This document shows positions 12,284 to 22,684 of a stretch of DNA of 64,000 bases, piece after piece (positions within the stretch are counted from its first letter, which is position 1; each line of letters starts with the position of its first letter). The translations under genes were made by a program, and so were the position numbers. The DNA is from Mycogone perniciosa (taxonomy: Eukaryota; Ascomycota; Sordariomycetes; Hypocreales; Hypocreaceae): assembly GCA_025331125.1 (NCBI GenBank), contig JAOALB010000036.1:1-64000 (forward strand). The letters are read 5' to 3'. The notes below the pieces were generated by a model. It had not been told where the DNA came from and ran no database searches. It saw only the letters and a program-made list of their open reading frames with translations.

Positions 12284-13606
12284 ATGGACTACGTAGCTCT
12301 TCCGAAAATTGAGGCAAGTTCACTTTCATTTCCCTAATCCACTTATCTTATATGACTTAGGAAATGACTTGAGATGTTTCATGTTCATATCCTCGACTGA
12401 CGCATACCACAGCTTCATGCTCATCTCACAGGGAGCATCTCTCGACAAGCTCTACACGATGTGTGGCTCAAGAAGAAAGCCGCAGGGGAAACCGACCTCG
12501 AAGATCCTCTAGTCGTAATGCCAGAGGTAAAAAATGACTATAACCTCAAAACGTACACCCCCTTCCCCCTCTCATGAACATCACGCCAACACTTATCATA
12601 GGTTCTTCCCCCTATTCAGCAGCTACATCTACAACCTCCTAACCGACGAGTCCTCCATCCGATATACTACCACCTCAGTTCTGGAATCCTTTCTCGCCGA
12701 CGGCGTCGTCTACCTCGAACTCCGCACCACTCCTCGCTCAACCCCCAACCTCTCAGCATCAGAATACATATCCATCCTCCTCTCTACAATCTCCTCCTTC
12801 GAAACCTCACACCCCAAACTACACACTCGTCTCATCCTCTCCATCGACAGACGTCACACCTTCGATACCGCATCTTCCATCCTCGCCTTAGCAACCGCCC
12901 ACCCAGCAGGCGTAGTGGGCATCGACCTCTGCGGCGACCCAAACGCCCGTCCCAACGGTGAAATATCCATCTTCACACCTTTATTCCACCAAGCGCGCTC
13001 CTCGGGACTGGGCATAACCGTGCACTTTGCCGAAACGGAAGCGAGTGCCTCAGCCGTCGAGTTGGAAACGTTACTTAGCTGGCGCCCGCAGCGTCTGGGG
13101 CATGTAATCTGGGAAGACGAGCAGACAAAGAAAGAAATCGCAAAACGGGGATTGTGTCTGGAGTTATGTCTGAGCTGTAACGTCCAGGCGGGGATGGTGA
13201 AGGGCGGCTTTGAAGGTCATCATTTTGGAGAGTGGAGGGATGTGGAGGGAGTGAAGATTTCCATTGCTGTGAGTCCCCCCCCCTTTTCTTCCACTTTATC
13301 CTTCCACTTTCCCGTCCCTTTATTTTCTACCCCTTTGTTCTTTGTACATCCTTCGTAAATCAATTTTGTGGAATGTAAGGAGAATGTGGTGGGTGATGAG
13401 AAGGCATATTTGTAAGTGTGCGCTGATAGACTTAGACCGACGACGTGGGCGTCTTCAGAAGCCCCCTATCGAACGAATACCGCCTCGTGGCCGAACACTT
13501 CTGCCTTGATAGAGCTCAGGTCTGTGCTCTTGCTAGAGAGGCTATCGATCATATCTTCAGCGGCGAGGAGGAGAAGCAAAGACTGAAGGAAATGATGTGG
13601 ATATAA
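12284..13606 (+). CDS. Adenosine deaminase-like protein (N6-methyl-AMP deaminase type)
   Basis: ADAL/MAPDA-type member of the adenosine deaminase superfamily, expected to deaminate N6-methyl-AMP to IMP and methylamine; the substrate is inferred from the family. Structure is join(12284..12313,12413..12552,12602..13268,13436..13606), 335 aa. Metal-site features are visible: LHAHLTGS at 11-18, HFAE in the middle, a GH pair in RLGHV, and TDD near the C-terminus. Intron 1 appears to use a GC donor (GCAAGT) because only that junction keeps the frame into LHAHL. Introns 2 and 3 have GT donors. Exon 4 is partly duplicated about 700 bp downstream (14163-14372). The exon 3/4 junction (ATT GCT then ACC GAC GAC) is set by conservation of the TDD motif. 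Confidence 0.88.
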
Positions 13607-14559
13607 TAAATAGCCTTTATCAGCTAAGAGAGTAAAGGCTTCAGCGCAGAAATATATTTTATCTGCGCTAGATTAAGAGTAAAAGAATATAGACAAGAAA
13701 CAACTCTATCGGTTATCTTGAACTGCTTGATTTAGGCCATACTATTTATTTATGAGAATGGGAGCATCGAATAGTTGGCTCAACTTGGAATTGTTCGCGT
13801 ATAGACATTAAGACTACCTACTGTAGCTAGTCATCAGGGAAGCTCTGGGGTATCAAAAGTCTTCTGGGACGGCATTATGCGGTTTCTTCTTCATTACTAG
13901 GAAAACATGTATATATAACACGGGATTGATAACATGAAACCCTGTCCAATTACTCAGTAGATCGCGCAGATAAATCAGGAGTGCATCTGGTCTATTTATC
14001 TAGATTAGATTCTCTGTATACATACTTCCACAGCTATTCATTACAAAACGGCAAATCGTATTCTCCTCAGTCATCATAGAACGTCGAAGAAAACGATGCC
14101 ATACCAAATTCCATATCACAAAGCCTCTGGAAAGCAGAGTCCACCTTCCATATGAATCCCACATGAATGCCGCCTCGTGGCTGAATACTTCCAGCTTGAT
14201 AGAGCCTTGATATATGCTCTCCCCAGAGAGGCCATCAATCACAAGAGTAACGACTTTGGCGCAGAAACGAAAGGAAATGAATGGTTATTTTTCTGCGCTG
14301 AATAGAGTATAGGAATATAGACAAGAGACAATTCCATAGGTCATCTCGAACTGCTTGCTTCAGGCTCTGCTATTACACGAAGTCATGAACAAGGAGGGGA
14401 GAGCAAACGCTCCATCCAAGTCCCAATTTTATCCCCCGAGCATCAATCAACCCATCATCAGCGTCATTCATTTCATAGCGCATTGTATGCAGCAGTGCCC
14501 CTTTTTAAACGCCGAAAATTCAAGTCCCTTCTATTTCATCATGTCTTGCATAAGTCCCA
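13607..14559. other. Convergent spacer between deaminase and FZO1
   Basis: Holds the 3' ends of two converging genes and the decayed deaminase-tail copy at 14163-14372. AT-rich; no intact gene seen. Confidence 0.6.
14163..14372 (+). pseudogene. Decayed duplicate of the deaminase last exon plus 3' flank
   Basis: Bases 14168-14232 match exon 4 of the deaminase (from about 13480) with scattered substitutions. Shared blocks include CGCCTCGTGGC, CTTGATAGAGC and AGAGAGGC. Further on, the 3' flank also matches (GCGCAGAAA, CTGCGCT, AATATAGACAAGA, GAACTGCTTG). About 60 bp present in the original, covering its stop codon, is missing. The copy has frame breaks and no upstream exons, so it cannot encode the protein. 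It is a partial direct duplication of gene end plus UTR. Confidence 0.8.
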
Positions 14560-17286
14560 TCAATGCATGTTCTGTGGCGGTGTATCCAGGTCCACGCCCT
14601 CAACCATGCTCTTCTGCACCTGGCTCTCCCCAACCAGGCCGCGGAAGAACTTAACAGCACGCTCGCTCTCACCCTTGACCTTGACGGTCTCGTCTCGCTT
14701 GGTATCCAGGTCCTTGACGCTGCGGTCGAGTCCTACACGCAGGTTGTCGGCCGGCATGCGCAGCACGGTGCGAACCGATGCTGAGATGCGTGAGGCATTG
14801 GAGTGCACATAGTCGATCTGGGAGAGTTGGGCCGAGATCTTGCTGGCAAGTCGGATAGGGAGAGACTTGGGGATTTGCTGAAGGACAAATGCAGAAGCAG
14901 CGACGGCTGGTGATAGTTAGTAAAATTACATGTAACGGAAAACTTTCAGGGGCTACTTACCAGCAATGGCAATTCCTGGCAGAATGAGCTTGCGGAGGTT
15001 CTCGTTGCCAATGATGCGCGTTGCTGTTATCGCATGATCCACCCACGAGTTCATTCCCAGCATACGAGGCACGATAGCTCCTACAACAGTGAGAGCCATA
15101 CCCGTGCCGGCATACTTCTCCTGGCTCTGCAGCAGAGTCGACCAGTCTACAAAGTCGGCAAGTTCAGTAGGAACGTTCACCTGACGAGCCAGAGCGTCTT
15201 TCTTGCGTCGGAACATGACCTCTGGTCGAAAGTGGAGATTCTGGAACTCATCGCCGACGTGGAGCAGACCAAGTTGTTTGACAGAGTTGACTCCCCTGAC
15301 AGTCTGGGACCGGGCATAGTCCTCACAATTGCTAACGGAATCGGCGATGTGGGACAGAATAGCCTCCTTGAGTTCATCAGCATAATGAAATACGCCAAAG
15401 AGGCCAGGGTAGGGGATGTCGTAGTTTGTGTTTCCGGCGTAGGTAATAGCAGCGTTCAGCTGGCCACGGGTGTGGTCATAGATGTCCTTGCATGTGTTTT
15501 CGATGCCCTGGACAACCTGGTCGTCGACTTCTGATCGGGCCTTCCTGCTTGCCACCAGCTGAGGTTCTAGCTCCTTAAGCTCCCGAGACACTCGGTCCAA
15601 CTCGGACTGAGCCACATCTTGGTTCACGGTAGCGAGGGTGCCGACATCGTTTAGGATGTTCAAAAGGTAAGTCCTAGCGGGAGCAAGCTTTGACCGGGCT
15701 CGCTTCTCTAGCACGAACCTGCGCAGAGACTGCTCCAAGTTCTCAAAGTCTCGGATCTTTTCCAGGTCTTTGCCCTTGCCCTTGCCACCGTCATTATTTG
15801 GGTCGTCCCCTCCACCACCACCGCTCGCGCTGCCGCTTCCACCACCAGATCCACCCGGTGGTGACGGTGCCATGGGAATCACGTTGCTAGAAACGAAATG
15901 GACGAGCTCTGACGCCTCCTTATGGGTTCGTGGACTAAGTCCTGCAACTTGATCCAGAATCATCTTCTGGCATCGTTCCTTGTCCCTGATGAAATCGTAT
16001 CCGTTAACAACAATAAAGATGTATGCCTTTTCAGCAGCCGCTGCCCAGATGAACTCTTTAGCGGATTGTGTGAAGTGGTTGGCTGCAGAAACGACGAAAA
16101 CAACAACATCAATCTCCTCCTGCCTGGCGAAAATGGCGGTCGTCTGTGTCGTGTCAGAGTTCAAGCCGGGGGCGTCGATCAGGGCAATATCCACGACTCC
16201 ATTGTTGAGAAGAGATTCGTCAATTGTCCTGACATCCTTGACGTAAACCTTGCACTGTGTATATGTCTCATTGTCCACCACAATTTTTTCCAGCTCGTTC
16301 AGTGAGAACACATCGTAGGTCGATTCATCGTTGCGATTGTAAATGGTACTCTTGTGAACAGCATGCACTTCTTCCAAGCCACCATTCTCCCTAGCATCCA
16401 GAACTTCGCAAAAGATGGCGGTGCAGGGCTGCTGGTCCTCGGGCAGAACCTTTCGTCGCAAGAGGGCATTGCAAAACGTCGACTTGCCAGCGTTCAAGTC
16501 GCCAGTGATCAGAACCTTACTAGACGTATCCTCAATGCGTTCCCGCAGAGAGATGAGATGCTTGATGCTTGAGCTAATCTTACCATCAAGGAGAGATGCA
16601 ATAGAACCCTTTTCCAAGGAGTGCACCAACTCAGCTTGGTGCAGGGCACCCAGTTTCAGATCCAGCTTCAAAATCGAAAATTCCTGGGCAATCTGGGGAG
16701 AAACCAATCGAGGCTCGGCGGCAGGTCGATTCTCGGCGGCCCGGCTAGACTCTGCCGAACTATCCTCGACACTAGTCATGGACCTCCGAAGTATGCGTGG
16801 CGGTTGGTCAGGCATGGCAGACATATCTCCCGTGGTCGAATAAGAGTGCAGCATGCCGGGACGTGGCGAATTATCCGAGGCCATCTCGGTCCGCTGCACC
16901 GAAGGGTAGTGAGCCGGCCACACGGTATTCATCTGGCGAAGGCTCTGCAGCAGGTCAAGCACCTTGTTGATCGATCGCCCCAGTGTGGCCCGCTGAGAGT
17001 TGTACCACATCTGGTGGATGGCGCCGGACTGCGGTCGGTCGTGGTGCATGGGCATATCCCACAAGGCCGGATCGTCGCCCATCATGCTGCCTCCGTACCC
17101 AGAATCCACGTCCAGCAAGCTCTGCAGGCGTGCCGCATGCTCGGAAGCAGAGCCATTGCCAACCGTCATATAGTTGGGCCGCGCTGCTGGTGGGCCCATT
17201 TCGTCTGGCATGTCGGGGTCGGAATCGCGGTCGGAGTCCCGCGGGGCAGACGCCTTGCCCTTGCCGTTGAAGTATTCCTGGCTCAT
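14560..17286 (-). CDS. FZO1: Mitofusin, transmembrane GTPase Fzo1
   Basis: Dynamin-related GTPase that tethers and fuses outer mitochondrial membranes. Structure is complement(join(14560..14906,14961..17286)), 890 aa; the single intron (14907-14960) has GTAAGT, a CTAAC branch site and CAG. Residues 1-190 are polar and low-complexity, then comes a helical segment. The GTPase domain shows P-loop GDLNAGKST (262-270, Lys268), DAPG from Asp371, and an NGYD box at 428-431 where many GTPases have NKxD. A Gly/Asp/Lys-rich insert at about 473-505 interrupts the domain. Hydrophobic segments at roughly 715-740 and 770-795 form the membrane hairpin; the second straddles the intron. A C-terminal helical tail follows. 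It shares a 561-bp promoter region with divergent VPS2. Confidence 0.92.
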
Positions 17287-17847
17287 AGTGAAGAGAAGTA
17301 TTGCTCGAGCACCATCGTCGGATGGGAGGCTGAGGTTGGGTTTGGGGTTTGGGTTTGGGTTGAGAGATGGCGAGGGGAGCGATGATGTAAAGGGCAGAAG
17401 GGAGGCAAAGCAGGGTCGGGCCTCGGGTGAAAAATCACAGACGGTGCAGAGGGTTGCATGAAGTATCTACTCGTACATGATGATTTAGCAAATTCGCGCC
17501 TCTGGCGGTCACGGAGATGGCCTGATTGGCCCAAGTGGCCCTGTTATCTTATCGTCCGCTGCCAAAAGCGGGCCCCGTCTGCCCAAGTATCTCCGTGCGG
17601 CTGTAGCCTTGGGAGGTACAACCGGACCTACGTAACGACGAGCAACCCAAAAGCCATGCCAGGACTGGTCAGCACGACGACAGCAGTCTGACTTCTCCGG
17701 CAGGCAGACGTCTTTTTGGCCTTTGTCTTGACTCGCAGCTCGTCTCGCAATCACCTCAGACCGTCCGACCCTCTACGACCCTCTACGACCCTCTACGATC
17801 CCGAGCCATCCCTCCGTGACTGAGCGCAATCGCCAGCCGTCATCACC
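17287..17847. promoter_or_regulatory. Divergent FZO1/VPS2 promoter region
   Basis: Only 561 bp separate the two start codons. Near FZO1 the top strand carries (TTTGGG)-like repeats at about 17337-17361. Near VPS2 lies a 10-bp tandem repeat (17767-17797). No TATA box is obvious. Confidence 0.6.
17767..17797. repeat. Three tandem 10-bp units upstream of VPS2
   Basis: The unit GACCCTCTAC is repeated three times without change, ending about 50 bp before the VPS2 start codon, so it lies in the core promoter or 5' UTR. Confidence 0.9.
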
Positions 17848-18711
17848 ATGAATGTGAGCAAATGTCATCATCGTCTCCCCCACATCTTCCGACGGGGACC
17901 CTAATTCGCATCTCAGATCCTGGAATGGGCCTTTGGCAAGCGCATGACGCCCGCCGAGCGTCTGCGCAAGAACCAGCGCATGCTCGACAAGGCCATCCGA
18001 GAGCTCGACCAGACCCGTGTGAAGCTGGAGAAGCAGGAGAAGACGCTGATACAACAAATCAAGACGAGCGCCAAGAATGGACAGATGGGAGCGTGTAAAA
18101 TCCAGGCCAAGGATTTGGTTCGCACACGGCGATACGTTGAAAAGTTCTACAGCATGCGAAGCCAGTTGCAGAAGATCTCTTTACGGCTCCAGGTATGCAT
18201 TGCGCTAATGGCAGCGTATGAGGGTGTGTTGCTGACATGTGGCGAATTTCAGACCTATCGAACGAACGAGCAGATGATGCAGGCCATGAAGGGAGCCACG
18301 ATGGCATTGGGCAGCATGAACAAGTCTATGAATCTCCCCCAACTTCAGCGCATTGCCATGGAGTTTGAGCGGGAAAACGACATCATGGAGCAGAGGCAAG
18401 AAATGATGGACGATGCTGTCGACGACGCAATGGATGTTGGAATAGAAGAAGAAGGTGACGAGGTGGTTGAACAAGTCTTGGAGGAGATTGGCATCGACCT
18501 GAACCAAGCGGTAAGATGTGGTCCCCTTCCCAAATTAGGAGATGATATGATACTGACCAAGCCGCGACAACAGCTCGGGGAGACTCCAACGGCTTTAGGC
18601 AACAGTGCTATTCCGGAGGGCAGAGTTGCCCAGGCCGTTGGCGCAGGAGGCGGCGGCAGCGATCCTGTAGATGACGATCTCCAGGCTCGACTGGATAGCC
18701 TCCGGAAGTAG
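17848..18711 (+). CDS. VPS2: ESCRT-III subunit Vps2 (CHMP2 / Did4)
   Basis: ESCRT-III polymer subunit acting on endosomal membranes in multivesicular-body sorting, and a recruiter of the Vps4 ATPase. Structure is join(17848..17853,17917..18192,18253..18510,18574..18711), 225 aa (yeast 232). The first coding exon carries only Met-Asn; the second begins ILEWAFGKRM, the amphipathic N-terminus of the family. A basic, coiled-coil core (about 10-130) is followed by an acidic helix rich in Asp/Glu (about 135-170). The C-terminus ends in the MIM1-type motif DLQARLDSLRK that binds the Vps4 MIT domain. All three introns fall in phase 0 with GT donors. Confidence 0.94.
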
Positions 18712-20856
18712 GAGACGTTTTGAGCGACAAGTATAAAGATACCTATTAGGAAATGTCCGGTCTCTGGATACGCCGGGGACATTTTTGACAGGGAGGAGAG
18801 TATAGACTGGCGCAGATGCAACTAGCACGCGCGTGACCCCAGTTGGTCGAGATTGTTACGAGAGGGCATGTATTTGAGTTTTAGATAACAGTTGTGCCGT
18901 GATGGCTTCATGTTAGGCGCTGAGGTTGACGGCATCTTTCTCATCAGGCAGGCTACCTACTACATATCCAATATCGTAATCAACAAGGGATTTAACCTAA
19001 TACTACCAGAGAATGAACGCCACAATACGCCTACGTCAATGATTCAATGATGGGACGAAAGAGATTACTCGGCCAAAAAAGACGTGAATAAGGGTGCCCG
19101 ATTCGAATGGATAACATTCACTATTATTTTTGTTAATATTTAGAAGCCCTATCTAGGCAGTCTTTTGTACCGACGTGCGGAAATTCCAACTCTGGAATCT
19201 GACTTGGTGGGTGTTACGAGTAGTGAGAGTCGTTGAACAAGAGGAAGACATATCGCACTGCTTGCTCCAGCCCCCGTTGTGAGACATTCGTCTTTTTTAA
19301 GCATCCTCAAAGATGCCCACCGTTCTCCCTTCATCTTTGTTCTTAAAGTAATCATGGTGATAAATTCTCTAGAAATCATGATCCATTTGCTCTATTTCTT
19401 CTTATACTTATGAAGGGACTATCCAAGATGACGACAGACCGCATCAGAATATCTACCACAGCCTATATTTAGGGGATGAAACAAATGGTCTCCTCAGTCC
19501 ACATGTGGCACAAGAGAATATTAATGCCAGTTTCTTCTGTCCAAGCATCAGAGCCGGCAGTTGAGCAAGCCGTGTCGAAACCTGCATGCGCCGCAGGCCC
19601 AGCTGGGCTGATGAATTCAGGAGACAGCCAAGCAAACACACCAGGCTCCCCCTGTGGAGGTGCCGGAAAAAACCCAACACAGCCCTTGGAAATACTATCA
19701 GTGCTTTTTCAAGCCGTGGCGTTCGTCGCCTGAAGCTTGTTGATATTAAGACACAACAGATCCATGGATACCGGGAGTGATGGAAGACAAAGAGTTGCCC
19801 GTTAGGGAACCGAACCCCCGCCATATTATCCGCCCCCTCACTGTTGCGGCCCCTGGCACTCTGGCTGGGAGGTATGTAACCGCCTCAGTGAACTGTCCAG
19901 GTCCCCAGCACCTCAGTCTACCAACACAAACACAAACACAACCACAACCAACATTGCGCTCAGCCCCCTGTTGGGCACTCTCGCGCCTTCAGGTTTGTAC
20001 TCGTACATTGTCTAGAGCCTGGCTCCCCAAGCTTCCTGTTTTCTTGTCTGTCTGCGTTGCGAAACATTCCAAGCGGCGACGTTGGCGTTTGACAGCCACA
20101 GCACAGCATTGGTGCCTGTCCTAGTTCTGGTATGTGAATGCTTCCCGCTGCCAAGGTCATGTTATATCATGTCATGCTCCACGGATTGCAATGTTTGCTG
20201 GAAGGGCTGGCGAGCGAGCAAGCAAGCAAGCAATCTGCCATTCGTGGTTCACCGTGCCTATCGATGATGGTATCTGTGAACACCTCTCATACCTCACCTG
20301 ACCCCGATGCTCCCAAATGACACGCCGGCACGGCAGATAGCACGGCGCCTCACTGCTCTCTCCCCGCCGGCCGGTCGGTTTCTGCGTGCTGCCGATGTCA
20401 TTTCTCTACCCTTCGGGCCATACCATGCAACCCCCTCCATGACCTAAACTCTAAATCTCCGCGCTTGACGTCCAAGAAGCTCACTGCGATAGCTCTTCCA
20501 TCTCTATTCTGTCTGTCCAAGTAGCCCTCGAACCAGAGTCGCCTTGTCGCTTGCAGAAAAGACACAGGTGTCCACACAGCTCCCAACAAACGACGAGACA
20601 TAGATCCATCGCACCGCCCGCCCCGCGAATCGACGAACGCGCTCGCCATTGTACGATAGCCCCGCGACGACCCCCAGACGGACGACGCAATACTATCCTC
20701 CAGTCCGAACCGATCTGACGTGCGATATCGTGCTATATCAGATCTCAACCGGCTCTCGACCCCACCATCTCTTCAGCTGTTCCCTTCCCACCCCACAAGC
20801 TGGCAGGCAACAAGCGTCGCAGTCTCTCCTCTCAAGGAGGAAGTCTGCTAAATAGA
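18712..20856. other. Spacer VPS2 to PP2C
   Basis: 2.1 kb without a supported gene. The right half should be PP2C promoter and 5' UTR (pyrimidine-rich, CA-rich near 19925-19950). An AGCAAGCAAGCA run lies near 20218. No TACGGAGTA motif was seen here. Confidence 0.55.
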
Positions 20857-22684
20857 ATGTTTGGCGGAGCTTCCAACTCCAACTCATCGGGGCCCAAATC
20901 TGAGAACGATTCCAAGTCGGAGGGCAAGTCGCCTTCCCCCGACTCAAGTCCCAACATTGCCGCCGCAACGCCCATCAACACTCCGGATCAAGCAGCCACC
21001 AGCGAGAAGCGCAGCGGCAATGGCAGCCCTCCTACCCGCCAGGACACTGGCAGGTCCACGGAGAAGAAGCGCAGGAGTAGTGGCGTCGGGAGCAAGGCCA
21101 GTAGCTTGTTGGCCTCGGCTAAGAACTCGCTCAACTTCTCTCAGGTTGTTCGCTCGAGCGCCGACGTGAGTGGCCAGACGCCTCTACAGAAGCTTGGGAA
21201 GCAGGATCCCGCCCTGGCCGTACCCCAGGGCCAGCACAACAACTCGGCTGGCGAGTCGGTCCCCAGCCCCAAGTCCACCTTCCGTGTCGGAGTCTGGGAA
21301 GATAGGAATAAGAAATGTCGCCGCACGATGGAGGATACCCATGCCTTTTTGTACAACTTCCTCGATACCCCGACTCCTGCAACTGATGGAACCACTGGCA
21401 GGGATAATTCTGATAGGGACGAAAAGGGCGGCGCAAAGCAGGAAGTATCCGAGTCTGATAATGGTTACTTCGCCATCTTCGACGGACATGCCGGGACTTT
21501 TGCTGCAGATTGGTGCGGAAAGAAGCTGCACATTATCCTCGAAGACATGATACGAAAGCACCCTAATATGCCAATCCCCGAGCTCTTGGACATGACCTTT
21601 ACATCGGTTGATGCTCAGCTCGAGAAGCTGCCGCTGAAAAACAGCGGCTGCACGGCTGCTATTGCAGTTCTACGTTGGGAAGATCGCGTGCCCAGCGACC
21701 GATCCGTCACCGGCTCTTTGCCCCTTGCGCCAGCAGCCGCCAGCAAAGCCGCCAAATCGCACGATACGCCCCTCTCAGAAAAGGAAAGGGATGGCTTGCT
21801 GGAACAACCGGCTCCGAACGAGGCCATAACTGCCAAATTGAAGGGAGCTGCTAGCCGCCAACGCGTCTTGTACACGGCCAATGTGGGAGATGCACGCATT
21901 ATTCTTTGCCGAAACGGCAAGGCATTGCGTTTATCGTATGACCACAAGGGCAGCGATGAAAACGAAGGTAAACGCATCGCAAACGCCGGTGGGCTGATCC
22001 TGAACAACCGTGTCAATGGCGTCTTGGCCGTCACAAGGGCGCTGGGCGATGCCTATATGAAAGACCTCGTCACCGGTCACCCTTACACTACCGAGACGGT
22101 AATACAGCCTGACATTGACGAGTTTATGATCATTGCTTGCGATGGGGTGAGTTGTACATCAAATTCTATGGAGCTACTTGTGCTAACTGGCGGCATAGTT
22201 GTGGGATGTGTGTAGCGACCAAGATGCTGTAGATCTCGTCCGAGACATCCAAGATCCTATTGCTGCGTCGAAGCTGCTAGTGGACCACGCCCTTAACCGA
22301 TTTAGCACCGACAACCTGTCATGTATGATTGTCCGCCTGGACAAGGAGGCCCATGTCCACAACCTGAAGACTCAGGATGCTAGAGCAGAGGACAATAAAA
22401 CTTCGAAAGTCAGCGAGGCAGATAAGATTGTCATGGACACGAAGCAGAAGATTGCCGACGGCACCGCCCCAGCTTTGGGTGTGTCTGCTAGCAACAGCGG
22501 GCGTGGTTACGATAATGTTTCTGTGGAAGAAGCGGGGTTTACTCCGACAACACTGGATGGAGCAGTAGAGGAGGAACCTGCTGCCATTGTGGATGATGGT
22601 TCTAAGGTGATTGGCAGTGGTGTCAAGTCAGCTGTGGCCACGCAAGAAACGAAGCAAGAACCGAAGGTCTCGACAGACTCCTAG
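20857..22684 (+). CDS. PP2C-family protein phosphatase (Ptc1-like)
   Basis: Mn/Mg-dependent serine/threonine phosphatase of the PPM family. By family it counters stress-activated MAP kinase signalling, which I infer rather than see. Structure is join(20857..22146,22199..22684), 591 aa. Residues 1-145 are Ser/Pro/Lys-rich and disordered. The catalytic domain has RTMEDT (Asp160), IFDGHAG (Asp209, Gly210), a GCTA box, [19 protein letters not shown] and IACDGLWDV; the last is split by the intron (22147-22198) exactly after ACDG. An insert of about 45 residues rich in Ala/Ser sits between GCTA and TANVGDAR. The last 120 residues are low-complexity. The metal-binding aspartates are present, so it should be active. 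Confidence 0.88.

Noticed and set aside
17337..17361. Telomere-like TTTGGG repeats
   Set aside because: Short, imperfect and not TTAGGG, the usual filamentous-fungal telomere unit; sits in the FZO1 leader.
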